Assembly (NCBI RefSeq): GCF_947498005.1 | Contig: NZ_CANMIW010000004.1 | Location: 248,001-312,000 of the forward strand | Origin: an uncultured Winogradskyella sp. | Lineage (GTDB): Bacteria; Bacteroidota; Bacteroidia; Flavobacteriales; Flavobacteriaceae | Reading direction: 5' to 3' | DNA length: 64,000 nucleotides | Shown: positions 24,836 through 32,802 of the stretch, one piece after another | How positions within the stretch are numbered: the first letter of the stretch is position 1 | Layout of the letters: every line of letters begins with the position of its first letter | Program-made: the position numbers and the translations under genes | The notes under the pieces: model-generated | What the model was told of the DNA's origin: nothing | Databases searched by the model: none | Seen by the model: the letters and a program-made list of their open reading frames with translations, nothing else

Positions 24836-26413
24836 TTATTCGCTTGCTTTATCAACTACTATTCTTTCTGCTCTATTAGCAACTTCCCAAGCCGTGTAAA
24901 AGACAAAGCGTGTTCTTGTTTCTAATAAATCGTATTCAATCTTATCTGCAGTATCTGAAGGTTGGTGGTAATCATCATGTGTACCATTGAAATAAAAAAT
25001 TACTGGAATATTATTTTTGGCAAAATTATAATGATCTGATCTGTAATAAAAACGATTAGGATCATTATCATCGTTGAATTTATAATCTAATTCCATATTA
25101 ACGTACTTGCTATTCGCTTCTTCAGAAATAGTATGAAGCTCTGAACTCAATTTATCACTTCCAATTAGATAGATATAGTTTCTTGTTCCAACTTTACGTT
25201 TAGGATCTGTTCTACCAATCATATCAATATTTAGGTCGGCAACTGTGTCTTCAAGTGGAAAAATAGGATCGTTATCTGCATAATGCTTAGACCCTAGTAA
25301 TCCTTTCTCTTCTCCAGTAACATGTAAGAAAAGCATAGTTCGTTTAGGACCATGGCCATCTTTTTCTGCTTTTTTAAAGGCTTCAGCAATTTCTAAAATA
25401 GCAACAGTACCAGATCCATCATCATCTGCGCCATTGTATATTTCTCCATTCTTAATACCTTCATGATCTAAGTGCGCAGAGATGATTATAATCTCATCTG
25501 GTTTTTCAGAACCTTTAATGTAAGCCACAACATTTTCTGATACAATGGACTCAGATTGATTTTCAACATCTAAATTCACGTTTACATTTAGAAACATTGG
25601 TGCAGAGTTTTCAGTGATTTTTGGATAAAGTGCATGAGCTAAATTTTCATCAATCATTAACATTAATAATTTATCTGTATCACTTTTTAATGATAATCTA
25701 CCAGTTGCTCCAGATGCTGCTTGTCTTTGATAATAAGGCGCATATCTTGGGAACGATTCGCTATCTAAATATAATAGCGCTTTTGCTCCATTGGCTTTCG
25801 CTGCTTCTCGTTTGCTAGATATAGCTTGACGACCATTAGTCCATTTTGTGTTTTCTGTTTTCCCAGATGTAATATAATTTCCTAAGCTGTCTTTAGGTTC
25901 ACCAGCTTTCGCAAGTACTATTTTGTCTGTAACATCTATGTTTTTGTAGTCGGAATAGGTCGCATCATCAATACCATAGCCTACAAAAATAATTTCGTCA
26001 GCAGAGATATTTATGCTACTTGAAGCAGCCAAAACAATTTGGTCTTTATAGCTTTCATATGATTTTCCATTTACACTAACTTTTGCTTGTGATACTCTTT
26101 GTTTCTCTAATGGAACCTCTTGAAAATAATCTTCACCACCAAGTGGCGAAGGAATGTCCAATGCTTGATACTTTTCCTTTAAATATTCAACAGCCATTTT
26201 CTGACCTTTTTCCCCAGTATTTCTACCTTCAAACTCATCTGAAGCATATTTATAAAGCATTGTTTTTAGCTCCTCTGATGTTATGGTTGAAGCGTATTCA
26301 GCCGGATCAACGTTTTCTATTTCGTTAACCTGTGAATTAGATTTTTTATTTGATGAGCTGCCACAACCGAGAAAGAGTAGTGTGCTAAATCCAAGAATTA
26401 ATAGTTTTTTCAT
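24836..26413 (-). CDS. M28 family metallopeptidase with PA domain (lipoprotein)
   Basis: About 525 residues from ATG 26413. MKKLLILGFSTLLFLGCGSS is a lipoprotein signal with lipobox LFLGC. A PA-type insert at about residues 115-275 (IIFVGYGIDDATYSDYKNIDV) precedes the M28 catalytic core. Its zinc ligands are seen in SAHLDHEG, YNGADDDGSGT, the catalytic Glu pair in TGEEKGLLGS, DMIGR and RSDHYNFA. Such enzymes are exported aminopeptidases or carboxypeptidases that degrade extracellular peptides. A second M28 gene lies directly upstream in the same orientation. A start at 26458 would add 15 residues and is less likely. Confidence 0.93.
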   Translation of the reverse strand: MKKLLILGFSTLLFLGCGSSSNKKSNSQVNEIENVDPAEYASTITSEELKTMLYKYASDEFEGRNTGEKGQKMAVEYLKEKYQALDIPSPLGGEDYFQEVPLEKQRVSQAKVSVNGKSYESYKDQIVLAASSSINISADEIIFVGYGIDDATYSDYKNIDVTDKIVLAKAGEPKDSLGNYITSGKTENTKWTNGRQAISSKREAAKANGAKALLYLDSESFPRYAPYYQRQAASGATGRLSLKSDTDKLLMLMIDENLAHALYPKITENSAPMFLNVNVNLDVENQSESIVSENVVAYIKGSEKPDEIIIISAHLDHEGIKNGEIYNGADDDGSGTVAILEIAEAFKKAEKDGHGPKRTMLFLHVTGEEKGLLGSKHYADNDPIFPLEDTVADLNIDMIGRTDPKRKVGTRNYIYLIGSDKLSSELHTISEEANSKYVNMELDYKFNDDNDPNRFYYRSDHYNFAKNNIPVIFYFNGTHDDYHQPSDTADKIEYDLLETRTRFVFYTAWEVANRAERIVVDKASE

Positions 26414-26480
26414 TTGTTTTATATTAAATAGTTTTATCAGATTGAATACTTTGTTCAATAAACAAAATAAGGAATTTGAT

Positions 26481-27512
26481 TTAGATGACTTCTACAGTTA
26501 AGCGTTCAGCAGAATTTGCCAAATACCAAGCTGTTGCAAAAATTAATTTTGATCGCTTTTCTAAAAGTGGGTAATTAATTTTATCAGCTGTATCTGTTGG
26601 TTTTGTATAATCTTCATGCTCACCATTAAAAAAGAATATTACTGGGATTCCTTTTAAGGCAAAATTGTAGTGATCTGATCTGTAATAGTATTGATTAGGA
26701 TCATTATCATCATTGTATTTATAATCTAAATTGAGATTAGTAAAGTCAGAATTTGCTTTTTGAGCAATAAAATCTAATTCTGTACTCATTTTGTCTGAGC
26801 CAATAAGGTAAATATAGTTTTCATCATTTTTGTGTCTAAGGTCAACGCGACCAATCATATCAATATTTAACGTAGCAACGGTATTTTCAATTGGAAATAT
26901 TGGATTCTCTGTGTAATATCTAGAGCCATGTAATCCAACTTCTTCAGCTGTAACGTGAAGAAATACAACACTGCGTTTTGGTCTAAAACCATCTTTAATT
27001 GCTAAACTAAATGCTTCTGCCATTTCAATAACTGCTGCCGTGCCAGAGCCATTATCATCTGCACCATTATATATTTCTCCGTTTTTTACACCTTCGTGAT
27101 CTGAGTGTGCGGCAATGTAGATATACTCGTCAGGAAATTCAGATCCTTCTATGTAAGCAATTATATTTTGAGATGCATTAAGGTCATTTGGTAGAGCTTC
27201 TTTTGGTACAGTTTGATAGTAATCGAGATTTGTAGTAGGAGGTAATATGTTAAGATATTTATATTGATCTCTAATATAATTACAAACGTCATTATGACCT
27301 TCTTCCCCTGTCATTCTACCATTGTATTTGTCAGAAGAGACTTCAACTACATGTGTTTTTAAATCGTCTTCAATTATGGTATTGAGGTATTTGGTTACAA
27401 CCGCTTTATCTTTAAAAGAGATATTGTTTTTAAGATTGTCAATTTTTTCACTATGTCGAATTGTTGCGCAAGAACCAACAAGAATAAGTGCAGAGGCAAT
27501 GAGTGTTTTCAT
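26481..27512 (-). CDS. M28 family metallopeptidase without PA domain (lipoprotein)
   Basis: About 343 residues from ATG 27512, with lipoprotein signal MKTLIASALILVGSCATI. All M28 zinc and catalytic residues appear: AAHSDHEG, YNGADDNGSGT, TAEEVGLHGS, DMIGRVD and RSDHYNFA, so it should be active. It is clearly a paralogue of the adjacent downstream peptidase, with long shared C-terminal blocks (IPVIFFFNGEHEDY, PTDTADKINYPLLEKR). It lacks the PA insert: the sequence passes from YYQTVPKEALP directly to NIIAYIEGSEFPDEYIYIA. The 67-base gap to the next gene suggests co-transcription. Confidence 0.92.
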   Translation of the reverse strand: MKTLIASALILVGSCATIRHSEKIDNLKNNISFKDKAVVTKYLNTIIEDDLKTHVVEVSSDKYNGRMTGEEGHNDVCNYIRDQYKYLNILPPTTNLDYYQTVPKEALPNDLNASQNIIAYIEGSEFPDEYIYIAAHSDHEGVKNGEIYNGADDNGSGTAAVIEMAEAFSLAIKDGFRPKRSVVFLHVTAEEVGLHGSRYYTENPIFPIENTVATLNIDMIGRVDLRHKNDENYIYLIGSDKMSTELDFIAQKANSDFTNLNLDYKYNDDNDPNQYYYRSDHYNFALKGIPVIFFFNGEHEDYTKPTDTADKINYPLLEKRSKLIFATAWYLANSAERLTVEVI

Positions 27513-27675
27513 CCTTTTTTTATACTGTTTTAAAAGGTTGTGCTGCAAAAAAATAGATTAAAATTCCCCTCGAAATCAATAGAAATAACAGCAAGTTATA
27601 TAGATTAAAATAATTTAGGTAAATGTAAGATAAATAGGTTGAAGTAGTTGTCTGTGTTTAATAGAAATTTTAGCA

Positions 27676-28014
27676 TTAATTCAATCTGTTTTTCTTCGTA
27701 ATTATATCAGCGTTGTCCACAGCGTCTTCTTCATTATCGTCAGCAGAAATTTCAATTTGTTCTGATTCTAATTCCTCTACTGGAATAATTACATTTTTAT
27801 AAATCGTTAGACTTAAAGATATGATTACTAATAGAAATATATATTGAATAGGTTTTGTTTTTACTTTCTCTTTTTTAGAAAGGAATAAAACCACGATACC
27901 ACATGCAAAAGCAATTACAATTGGTGCTGTAGCGAAGTTATAATAACTCGAAGCAGATAAAATGGTTGCTATTATAGCAGAAATAAACCCTAGTACTATT
28001 ATTACTTTTTTCAT
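27676..28014 (-). CDS. Small membrane protein of unknown function
   Basis: A 112-residue protein with three hydrophobic helices (VIIVLGFISAIIATILSA, APIVIAFACGIVVLFLS and IFLLVIISLSLTIYKNV) and an acidic C-terminal tail rich in Glu/Asp (SEQIEISADDNEEDAVDNADI). No domain is recognised. It stands alone between an M28 gene and tRNA-Ser, with no visible operon partner. The acidic tail might bind cations or a basic partner, but that is only a guess. Confidence 0.6.
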   Translation of the reverse strand: MKKVIIVLGFISAIIATILSASSYYNFATAPIVIAFACGIVVLFLSKKEKVKTKPIQYIFLLVIISLSLTIYKNVIIPVEELESEQIEISADDNEEDAVDNADIITKKNRLN

Positions 28015-28207
28015 GATTATATGTTTTTAATGTTAATGAAACAGTGACAGTAAAACTTATAAGTGATTCTAAAACTGAATAATCTGTAAATTTAATAATT
28101 AACTCATCACTTTTTATGCCGAACATCTAAATAGGATCTATTTTCTGACCTATTATTTCTATAAGTTGGCAAAAATTATTTTTTTTTGAAAAAACTATTA
28201 AAAATGT

Positions 28208-28237
28208 TTGCCGAGAACAAAAAGGCTTTTATATTTG
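28208..28237 (+). promoter_or_regulatory. Promoter of tRNA-Ser
   Basis: TTG (28208-28210), exactly 19 bases, then TATATTTG (28230-28237), a perfect match to the Bacteroidota consensus, 11 bases before the tRNA. Confidence 0.85.
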
Positions 28238-28248
28238 CAGCCGCTAAA

Positions 28249-28333
28249 GGAGAGTTGGCAGAGTGGTCGAATGCGGCAGTCTTGAAAACTGTTGAGGGTC
28301 ACACCTCCAGGGGTTCGAATCCCTTACTCTCCG
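28249..28333 (+). tRNA. tRNA-Ser (TGA)
   Basis: An 85-base class II tRNA. The acceptor stem GGAGAGT pairs fully with ACTCTCC, the anticodon loop is CTTGAAA with TGA, the long variable arm is present (GAGGGTCACACCTC), and the discriminator base is G, as expected for serine. The 3' CCA is not encoded. A terminator follows 8 bases later. Confidence 0.96.
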
Positions 28334-28340
28334 CAAAAGA

Positions 28341-28369
28341 AAACCCATAACGAAAGTTATGGGTTTTTT
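28341..28369 (+). terminator. Intrinsic terminator after tRNA-Ser
   Basis: AAACCCATAAC and GTTATGGGTTT form an 11-base perfect stem with a GAAA loop, followed by a T-run. Confidence 0.92.
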
Positions 28370-28402
28370 GCATTATATATAATAGTGATTTTATCGGATC
28401 AA

Positions 28403-29086
28403 TTACACGGCTCCCGTAAAGGCAGCTATTAAACCTGTCATAAAAAGCAACAAAATAATTCCTAAGCCTAAAACATATATTTTAATAAGTGTATTCTGAT
28501 TAGTTTTAATAGGACTAAAGTAATTCTGAAAAAAAGGAATACTAATTGGAATAAAAATTAACAGTAATGTAAAAGGTATTGATTTCACAAAGGTTGCTGC
28601 TGCATTATTCTTTTTTACATAAATAGCTCTAGCCGAATAATGACATATTATTGGGTATAAAACCAAGAGTCCTACAAAATTTATAGTTTCACGCGCAGCA
28701 TACATGATCCACGTATAATCTTGATTAATATTACTTATAAAATTGATAAGAAAATCATAAGAAAGGTTAAAAACTAAATAGAATAAAAATAATCCAAATG
28801 CTAAATGAAACCATTTAATTGGTAAACCTAATTTTAATTCCGCTACTGATTTTGCTGCTGCTCTAAGCCATAAAAACCAAAATAAAATAATGAATAAGAA
28901 CAGAATAAAAATACCATATTCTATAGCAGTAACAATTCTATTATAGATTTCAGAATCAAAAGAATTTAAACGACTGACTAAAGTCAATGAAGTATGTGCA
29001 AGCGCAAGAATTAAAGGATAAACTATTAAATACGTAGCTAACTTCTTTGAAGTTAAATTTAAAATGTAATTAGATATGTTTTGCAT
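28403..29086 (-). CDS. Polytopic membrane protein of unknown function
   Basis: A 227-residue protein with about six hydrophobic helices, including YLIVYPLILALAHTSLTLVS, YGIFILFLFIILFWFLWL and IYVLGLGIILLLFMTGLIAAF. The conserved-looking loop RAAAKSVAELKLGLPIKWFHL connects helices 2 and 3. No domain is recognised. Start ATG 29086. It lies 76 bases downstream of tRNA-Ser but on the opposite strand, and 43 bases downstream of a lipoprotein gene with which it may be co-transcribed. Confidence 0.62.
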   Translation of the reverse strand: MQNISNYILNLTSKKLATYLIVYPLILALAHTSLTLVSRLNSFDSEIYNRIVTAIEYGIFILFLFIILFWFLWLRAAAKSVAELKLGLPIKWFHLAFGLFLFYLVFNLSYDFLINFISNINQDYTWIMYAARETINFVGLLVLYPIICHYSARAIYVKKNNAAATFVKSIPFTLLLIFIPISIPFFQNYFSPIKTNQNTLIKIYVLGLGIILLLFMTGLIAAFTGAV

Positions 29087-29129
29087 TAAAATTGAGTACT
29101 AAGTTTTTAGTTGGGTTACTTTATAAGAT

Positions 29130-29660
29130 TTATCCTTTTATTTTATTCGCTTCGGCATAAGGTAAAGCAACATCCATTAATTTAGTATATAATTCTAAAT
29201 ATTTTTCTAAATGATGTTTATCTAATTCTGAAATGGCATCATTAACTATAGATTCAGAAGCGTTACAATCTATGAGATTTGCTATATGTAAATACTCTTT
29301 TTGATAGATTTCTAAAGTAAATTCGTGTAAATTTAAAGATGCTTCAATCATAGCGTCAGTGCTTGCTGTTTTTTTTAAACCCTGTATTTTATTTATATTT
29401 TTTTCAATATTACTAATAACATATGTTTCTATATGAGGTACTAATTTATCTTGAGTAACCCATTCACCGTTTTCATTTTCAATAATTAAGGCATTTTGCT
29501 TTATTAACGTTCTAAAATTTTGAAAATCTTTAGATCCGAAGTCACTGAACAAATTAGTATATACGGTGGTGTATTCAAAATAATTCTCAGGAGTTGTACT
29601 AAATCCGCAAGATTGAATAATTAGAATTAATACAATTAGGGTAGATATTTTCGTTTTCAT
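29130..29660 (-). CDS. Lipoprotein of unknown function
   Basis: About 176 residues from ATG 29660: MKTKISTLIVLILIIQSCGF is a lipoprotein signal peptide with lipobox ending in Cys. The mature part is mostly helical (KNINKIQGLKKTASTDAMIEASLNLHEF), possibly a helical bundle, with no recognised domain. A start at 29693 would add residues before the signal and is unlikely. A good -7/-33 pair lies 31 bases upstream, itself next to a 20-base repeated element. Confidence 0.65.
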   Translation of the reverse strand: MKTKISTLIVLILIIQSCGFSTTPENYFEYTTVYTNLFSDFGSKDFQNFRTLIKQNALIIENENGEWVTQDKLVPHIETYVISNIEKNINKIQGLKKTASTDAMIEASLNLHEFTLEIYQKEYLHIANLIDCNASESIVNDAISELDKHHLEKYLELYTKLMDVALPYAEANKIKG

Positions 29661-29690
29661 GTGATTAAAATTTCCATTTTTATTACTGTA

Positions 29691-29719
29691 CAAAACTATC
29701 AGTAGAAGATCTCTTTCAA
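29691..29719 (-). promoter_or_regulatory. Candidate promoter of the lipoprotein gene
   Basis: On the minus strand TTG (29719-29717), 18 bases, then TAGTTTTG (29698-29691). The spacing is one short of the usual 19. The -33 overlaps the first two bases of the repeated element. Confidence 0.5.
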
Positions 29720-29737
29720 TACCCTGAAAACCGTTAA
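29718..29737 (+). repeat. 20-base repeat, copy 1
   Basis: AATACCCTGAAAACCGTTAA occurs here and again, base for base, at 41328-41347, 11.6 kb away in the same orientation. Both copies are intergenic and sit just outside the T9SS surface-protein locus. Confidence 0.85.
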
Positions 29738-29755
29738 TTTGAATTTGGTTTTCAG
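29724..29755. repeat. Inverted repeat in the OmpA gene upstream region
   Basis: CTGAAAACC (inside the 20-base repeat) pairs with GGTTTTCAG 14 bases further on. It could be a dyad operator or an RNA hairpin. The second copy of the 20-base repeat has no matching partner arm. Confidence 0.55.
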
Positions 29756-29972
29756 TAGTATTTACGTTTAACTTACTAATTAGTAGCTTATCGATTCTTA
29801 ATAAAGATGAAACTTTAAACCATCATATTATTTTAAATTTAAAATCATTTGTTTTAATTTTAGCCTATAATTATTTAGATAACAGTGTTTTAATGGGTAT
29901 TGTGGTTTAATGTTGAGTTCAGTTTACAACATTAGAAAACGTAGAAGTTTATGGTCAAATAAAATTTATAAA

Positions 29973-31844
29973 ATGAAAAAAATTATTAGTTTTTTAAGTT
30001 TATTCCTAATTGTTGCGTCAAGTTATGCGCAAAGTAAAAAAACAGAAAAGGCGGATAAACTTTTTGAAAGCTATCAATATATAGATGCTATAAATCAGTA
30101 TCTTAAATTGACACATACCAATGAAGCGAATGCATATGTTTATAAGCAATTGGCAGATAGTTACTATAATGTTTTTAATATTGAAGAGGCATCTAAATGG
30201 TATAAAAAAGCAGTAGAAGTTAACCAAGATGCAGAGACTTACTATCGTTATGCGCAAGTTTTGAGATCTTTAGGAGATTATGAAGCAGCTAATAAGCAAA
30301 TGGATAGTTTTGCCAAATTGATGCCTAATGATCAACGTGCAATTTCACATTTGTCAAATCCAGACTATATACCAATGCTGGCAGATATTTCAAAGGCATT
30401 TAATGTAGAAAACATAGCTATTAATGATGAGAATCAAAGTGATTTTGGAGCTGTATTATCTAATGAAAATGTATTGTATTTTGTGAGTTCTAGGCAAGTC
30501 GCAAGTAAAAAAGATAATTGGACAAAACAACCATATTTAGATATTTATCAATCGACTAGAAATGCAGATGGAACTATGTCTCAACCAAAACAGATTTCAG
30601 AATTAAATACAAGTTATCATGATGGACCTTTAACCATAAGTGCAGACGGGAAAACAATGTATTTTTCGCGAGATGGCCATAGTGAAGGTGCTTATAAAAA
30701 AATTAAAAAGAAACGTTTAAAATTAGCACAGCAAGGCTTGTATAAGGCAACGCTTGTAAACGGTAAATGGAGTAATATCATAGCATTACCAATAAATAGT
30801 AATGAATATACTGTAACACACCCAAGTTTAAGTAAAGATGGTAAAACTCTATATTTTGCCTCAAATATGGAAGGTGGTTTAGGTGATACAGATATTTGGA
30901 AAATTAGTATAGATGGAGATTCTTATGGAAAGCCAGTGAACTTAGGGAAAAGTGTTAATACATCAGGTAAGGAAGGTTTTCCATCAATTACAGATAATGA
31001 TGTATTATATTTTGCTTCATTAGGGAAACAAGGTTTTGGAGGATTAGATATATTCAAATATGATTTAAATAGTATTGAAGATGCTGTTAATTTAGGTAGT
31101 TCTGTAAATACTAATAAAGACGATTTTGCATTTAGTTTAAATTCAAAATTGAAAGTGGGTTATTTTTCTTCTAATCGATCAGGAGCAGATAATATTTATA
31201 TGGCGATACCTATTTGCCAGTTTGAAACCGTAGCAATAGTAAAAGATGCTGAAAGCTCTAAAATTTTATCAGGAGCAAAGATTGCAATTTTAGATGATCA
31301 ACATAACCAAATCGCAACGCAAGCGACAGATGCAGCTGGTAAAACTAGCTTCAATGTGAGCTGTGAGAATGCATATTCTATTAATATTACCATGGACGGT
31401 TATCAAACCGCATTTTATAGAGTAGAGGAGTCAGAAGGAGAAGATATTGTGATCAAAGCGAATTTAAAACTCATAAATGAAATGATCACTGAAACCGAAG
31501 TAAAGCTAAATAATATTTACTTTGAGTTCAATAAAAGTAATATTACGCTTCAAGGTGCTTCAGAATTGAATAAACTGGTTAAGATTATGACAGATTATCC
31601 TGATATGAAAATTTTAGTGCGTTCGCATACAGATTCTAAAGGTCAGGCTGAATATAATTTAAAGTTATCAGAGAAAAGAGCACAAGCAACAGTGCAATAC
31701 TTAATATCCAAAGGTGTTAGTGAAGAAAGATTGTCTGCAAAAGGTATGGGAAGTTTAGAGCCTAAAATAAATTGTAAATCTAATTGTACAGATGAACAAG
31801 ATGCTGAAAATAGACGTTCGGAATTTTTGATTGTAAAAGAATAG
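29973..31844 (+). CDS. OmpA-family protein with TPR, PD40 and carboxypeptidase-like domains
   Basis: About 623 residues from ATG 29973, with signal peptide ending SSYAQ. Residues about 20-110 are TPR-like helices (YKQLADSYYNVFNIEEASKWYKKAV). About 140-395 form a PD40/WD40-like propeller (SADGKTMYFSRDGH, SKDGKTLYFASNMEGGLGDTDIW). About 405-490 resembles a carboxypeptidase regulatory-like sandwich, and about 505-623 is the OmpA peptidoglycan-binding domain (IYFEFNKSNITLQG, RSHTDSKG, LSEKRAQATVQYL). The layout is like T9SS-linked OmpA proteins such as PorE, which tie the secretion or motility machine to the wall. The convergent PorP/SprF and T9SS cargo genes support that. A longer start at 29910 adds 21 residues. 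Confidence 0.9.
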   Translation: MKKIISFLSLFLIVASSYAQSKKTEKADKLFESYQYIDAINQYLKLTHTNEANAYVYKQLADSYYNVFNIEEASKWYKKAVEVNQDAETYYRYAQVLRSLGDYEAANKQMDSFAKLMPNDQRAISHLSNPDYIPMLADISKAFNVENIAINDENQSDFGAVLSNENVLYFVSSRQVASKKDNWTKQPYLDIYQSTRNADGTMSQPKQISELNTSYHDGPLTISADGKTMYFSRDGHSEGAYKKIKKKRLKLAQQGLYKATLVNGKWSNIIALPINSNEYTVTHPSLSKDGKTLYFASNMEGGLGDTDIWKISIDGDSYGKPVNLGKSVNTSGKEGFPSITDNDVLYFASLGKQGFGGLDIFKYDLNSIEDAVNLGSSVNTNKDDFAFSLNSKLKVGYFSSNRSGADNIYMAIPICQFETVAIVKDAESSKILSGAKIAILDDQHNQIATQATDAAGKTSFNVSCENAYSINITMDGYQTAFYRVEESEGEDIVIKANLKLINEMITETEVKLNNIYFEFNKSNITLQGASELNKLVKIMTDYPDMKILVRSHTDSKGQAEYNLKLSEKRAQATVQYLISKGVSEERLSAKGMGSLEPKINCKSNCTDEQDAENRRSEFLIVKE

Positions 31845-31865
31845 ATATCTAAAATTAATGTAAGT

Positions 31866-32798
31866 TTAATTATTACTAAATCCTTCACCAAGCTGACAAC
31901 TTAAAATGAATCCATGCGCATTTCCTAATGGCGAATTGTTTGTAGCTAAGTTATAATTATAAATCAATCTAAAATTGTTAAATAAGTATAAGCCTGCAAT
32001 AAAGTTATATGAATTACTTGTTCTGTAACCAGCTCCAAGTTCAAATTGATTTTTAAAACTTACGGCAACATTAATATCGGCTTGTAATGGAGCACCATTT
32101 TCATATTTTAATAATACATTTGGTTTTATCATTAAGTCTTGAAATCTGTTGTTATATATGCGGTAGCCAAGGTAGCCATAATAGGTGTTGGTAATATTTA
32201 TACTCTTGTCTGCTACTAATGCATCACCAACAACATTAGGAGAAGAAATGCCAACATAAAAGGTGTTGTGATTAAATAAAAAACCAAAACCTATTGTTGG
32301 TATAGTTGAGTTTATATTTTGAGCGAAAACCTCATCGTCAATGATACCTAATTCTGTTAGGTTATCTTGGTATTGTTGTAAGCCAACTGAAGCACCAAAA
32401 GACAACACTCCAGGATGGTAGTTCTGCCAATACGGACGATTACTGTCAAAATCGAAATAAATTTTGTAGGCATAAGTTGCAAAAAAACGTGTTGACGTTG
32501 TTACGCCAATTTCATCTCTAGAGATACCAGCACCAATACCAGCTTTCTTCTCATTTATAGAGCCATGTCCACTGAGAGCAAAACTCTTAGGGCTTCCTTC
32601 AAATTGATTGAAATATCCCGAATTACTTATTGAAAACTCGGTATTTGATGTCATGCCAGCATAAGCCGCATTTATAATAAATGGATTGTAATTATACTCC
32701 GAAAACAAAGGTGTTTGCTGAGCAAATATGGTATTAAACATTGAACATGCTAATCCAATAATAATTATTAGAGTGGTGGCTTTTTTTCTGAAAATCAT
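31866..32798 (-). CDS. PorP/SprF family T9SS outer-membrane protein
   Basis: A 310-residue outer-membrane beta-barrel of the PorP/SprF family. The signal peptide ends near IFAQQ. QTPLFSEYNYNPFIINAAYAGM is the family's characteristic N-terminal stretch (PxxxxY-x-NPFxxNPAYAG). Alternating aromatic strands and a final LGNAHGFILSCQLGEGF strand follow. SprF-type proteins are needed for secretion of specific partner proteins with type B C-terminal domains. The partner gene, the 2752-residue protein, lies 4 bases upstream and so shares the transcript. Its stop codon faces the OmpA gene 21 bases away. Confidence 0.93.
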   Translation of the reverse strand: MIFRKKATTLIIIIGLACSMFNTIFAQQTPLFSEYNYNPFIINAAYAGMTSNTEFSISNSGYFNQFEGSPKSFALSGHGSINEKKAGIGAGISRDEIGVTTSTRFFATYAYKIYFDFDSNRPYWQNYHPGVLSFGASVGLQQYQDNLTELGIIDDEVFAQNINSTIPTIGFGFLFNHNTFYVGISSPNVVGDALVADKSINITNTYYGYLGYRIYNNRFQDLMIKPNVLLKYENGAPLQADINVAVSFKNQFELGAGYRTSNSYNFIAGLYLFNNFRLIYNYNLATNNSPLGNAHGFILSCQLGEGFSNN

Positions 32799-32802
32799 TT
32801 AA

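Larger units (their letters stand above)
29661..29972. other. Intergenic region upstream of the OmpA/PD40 gene
   Basis: The 312 bases between divergent genes hold a promoter for the lipoprotein gene, the 20-base repeat at 29718-29737 and its inverted repeat. The rest, about 215 bases, is AT-rich with no exact TAnnTTTG match for the OmpA gene and no small gene that I can support. Confidence 0.6.
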
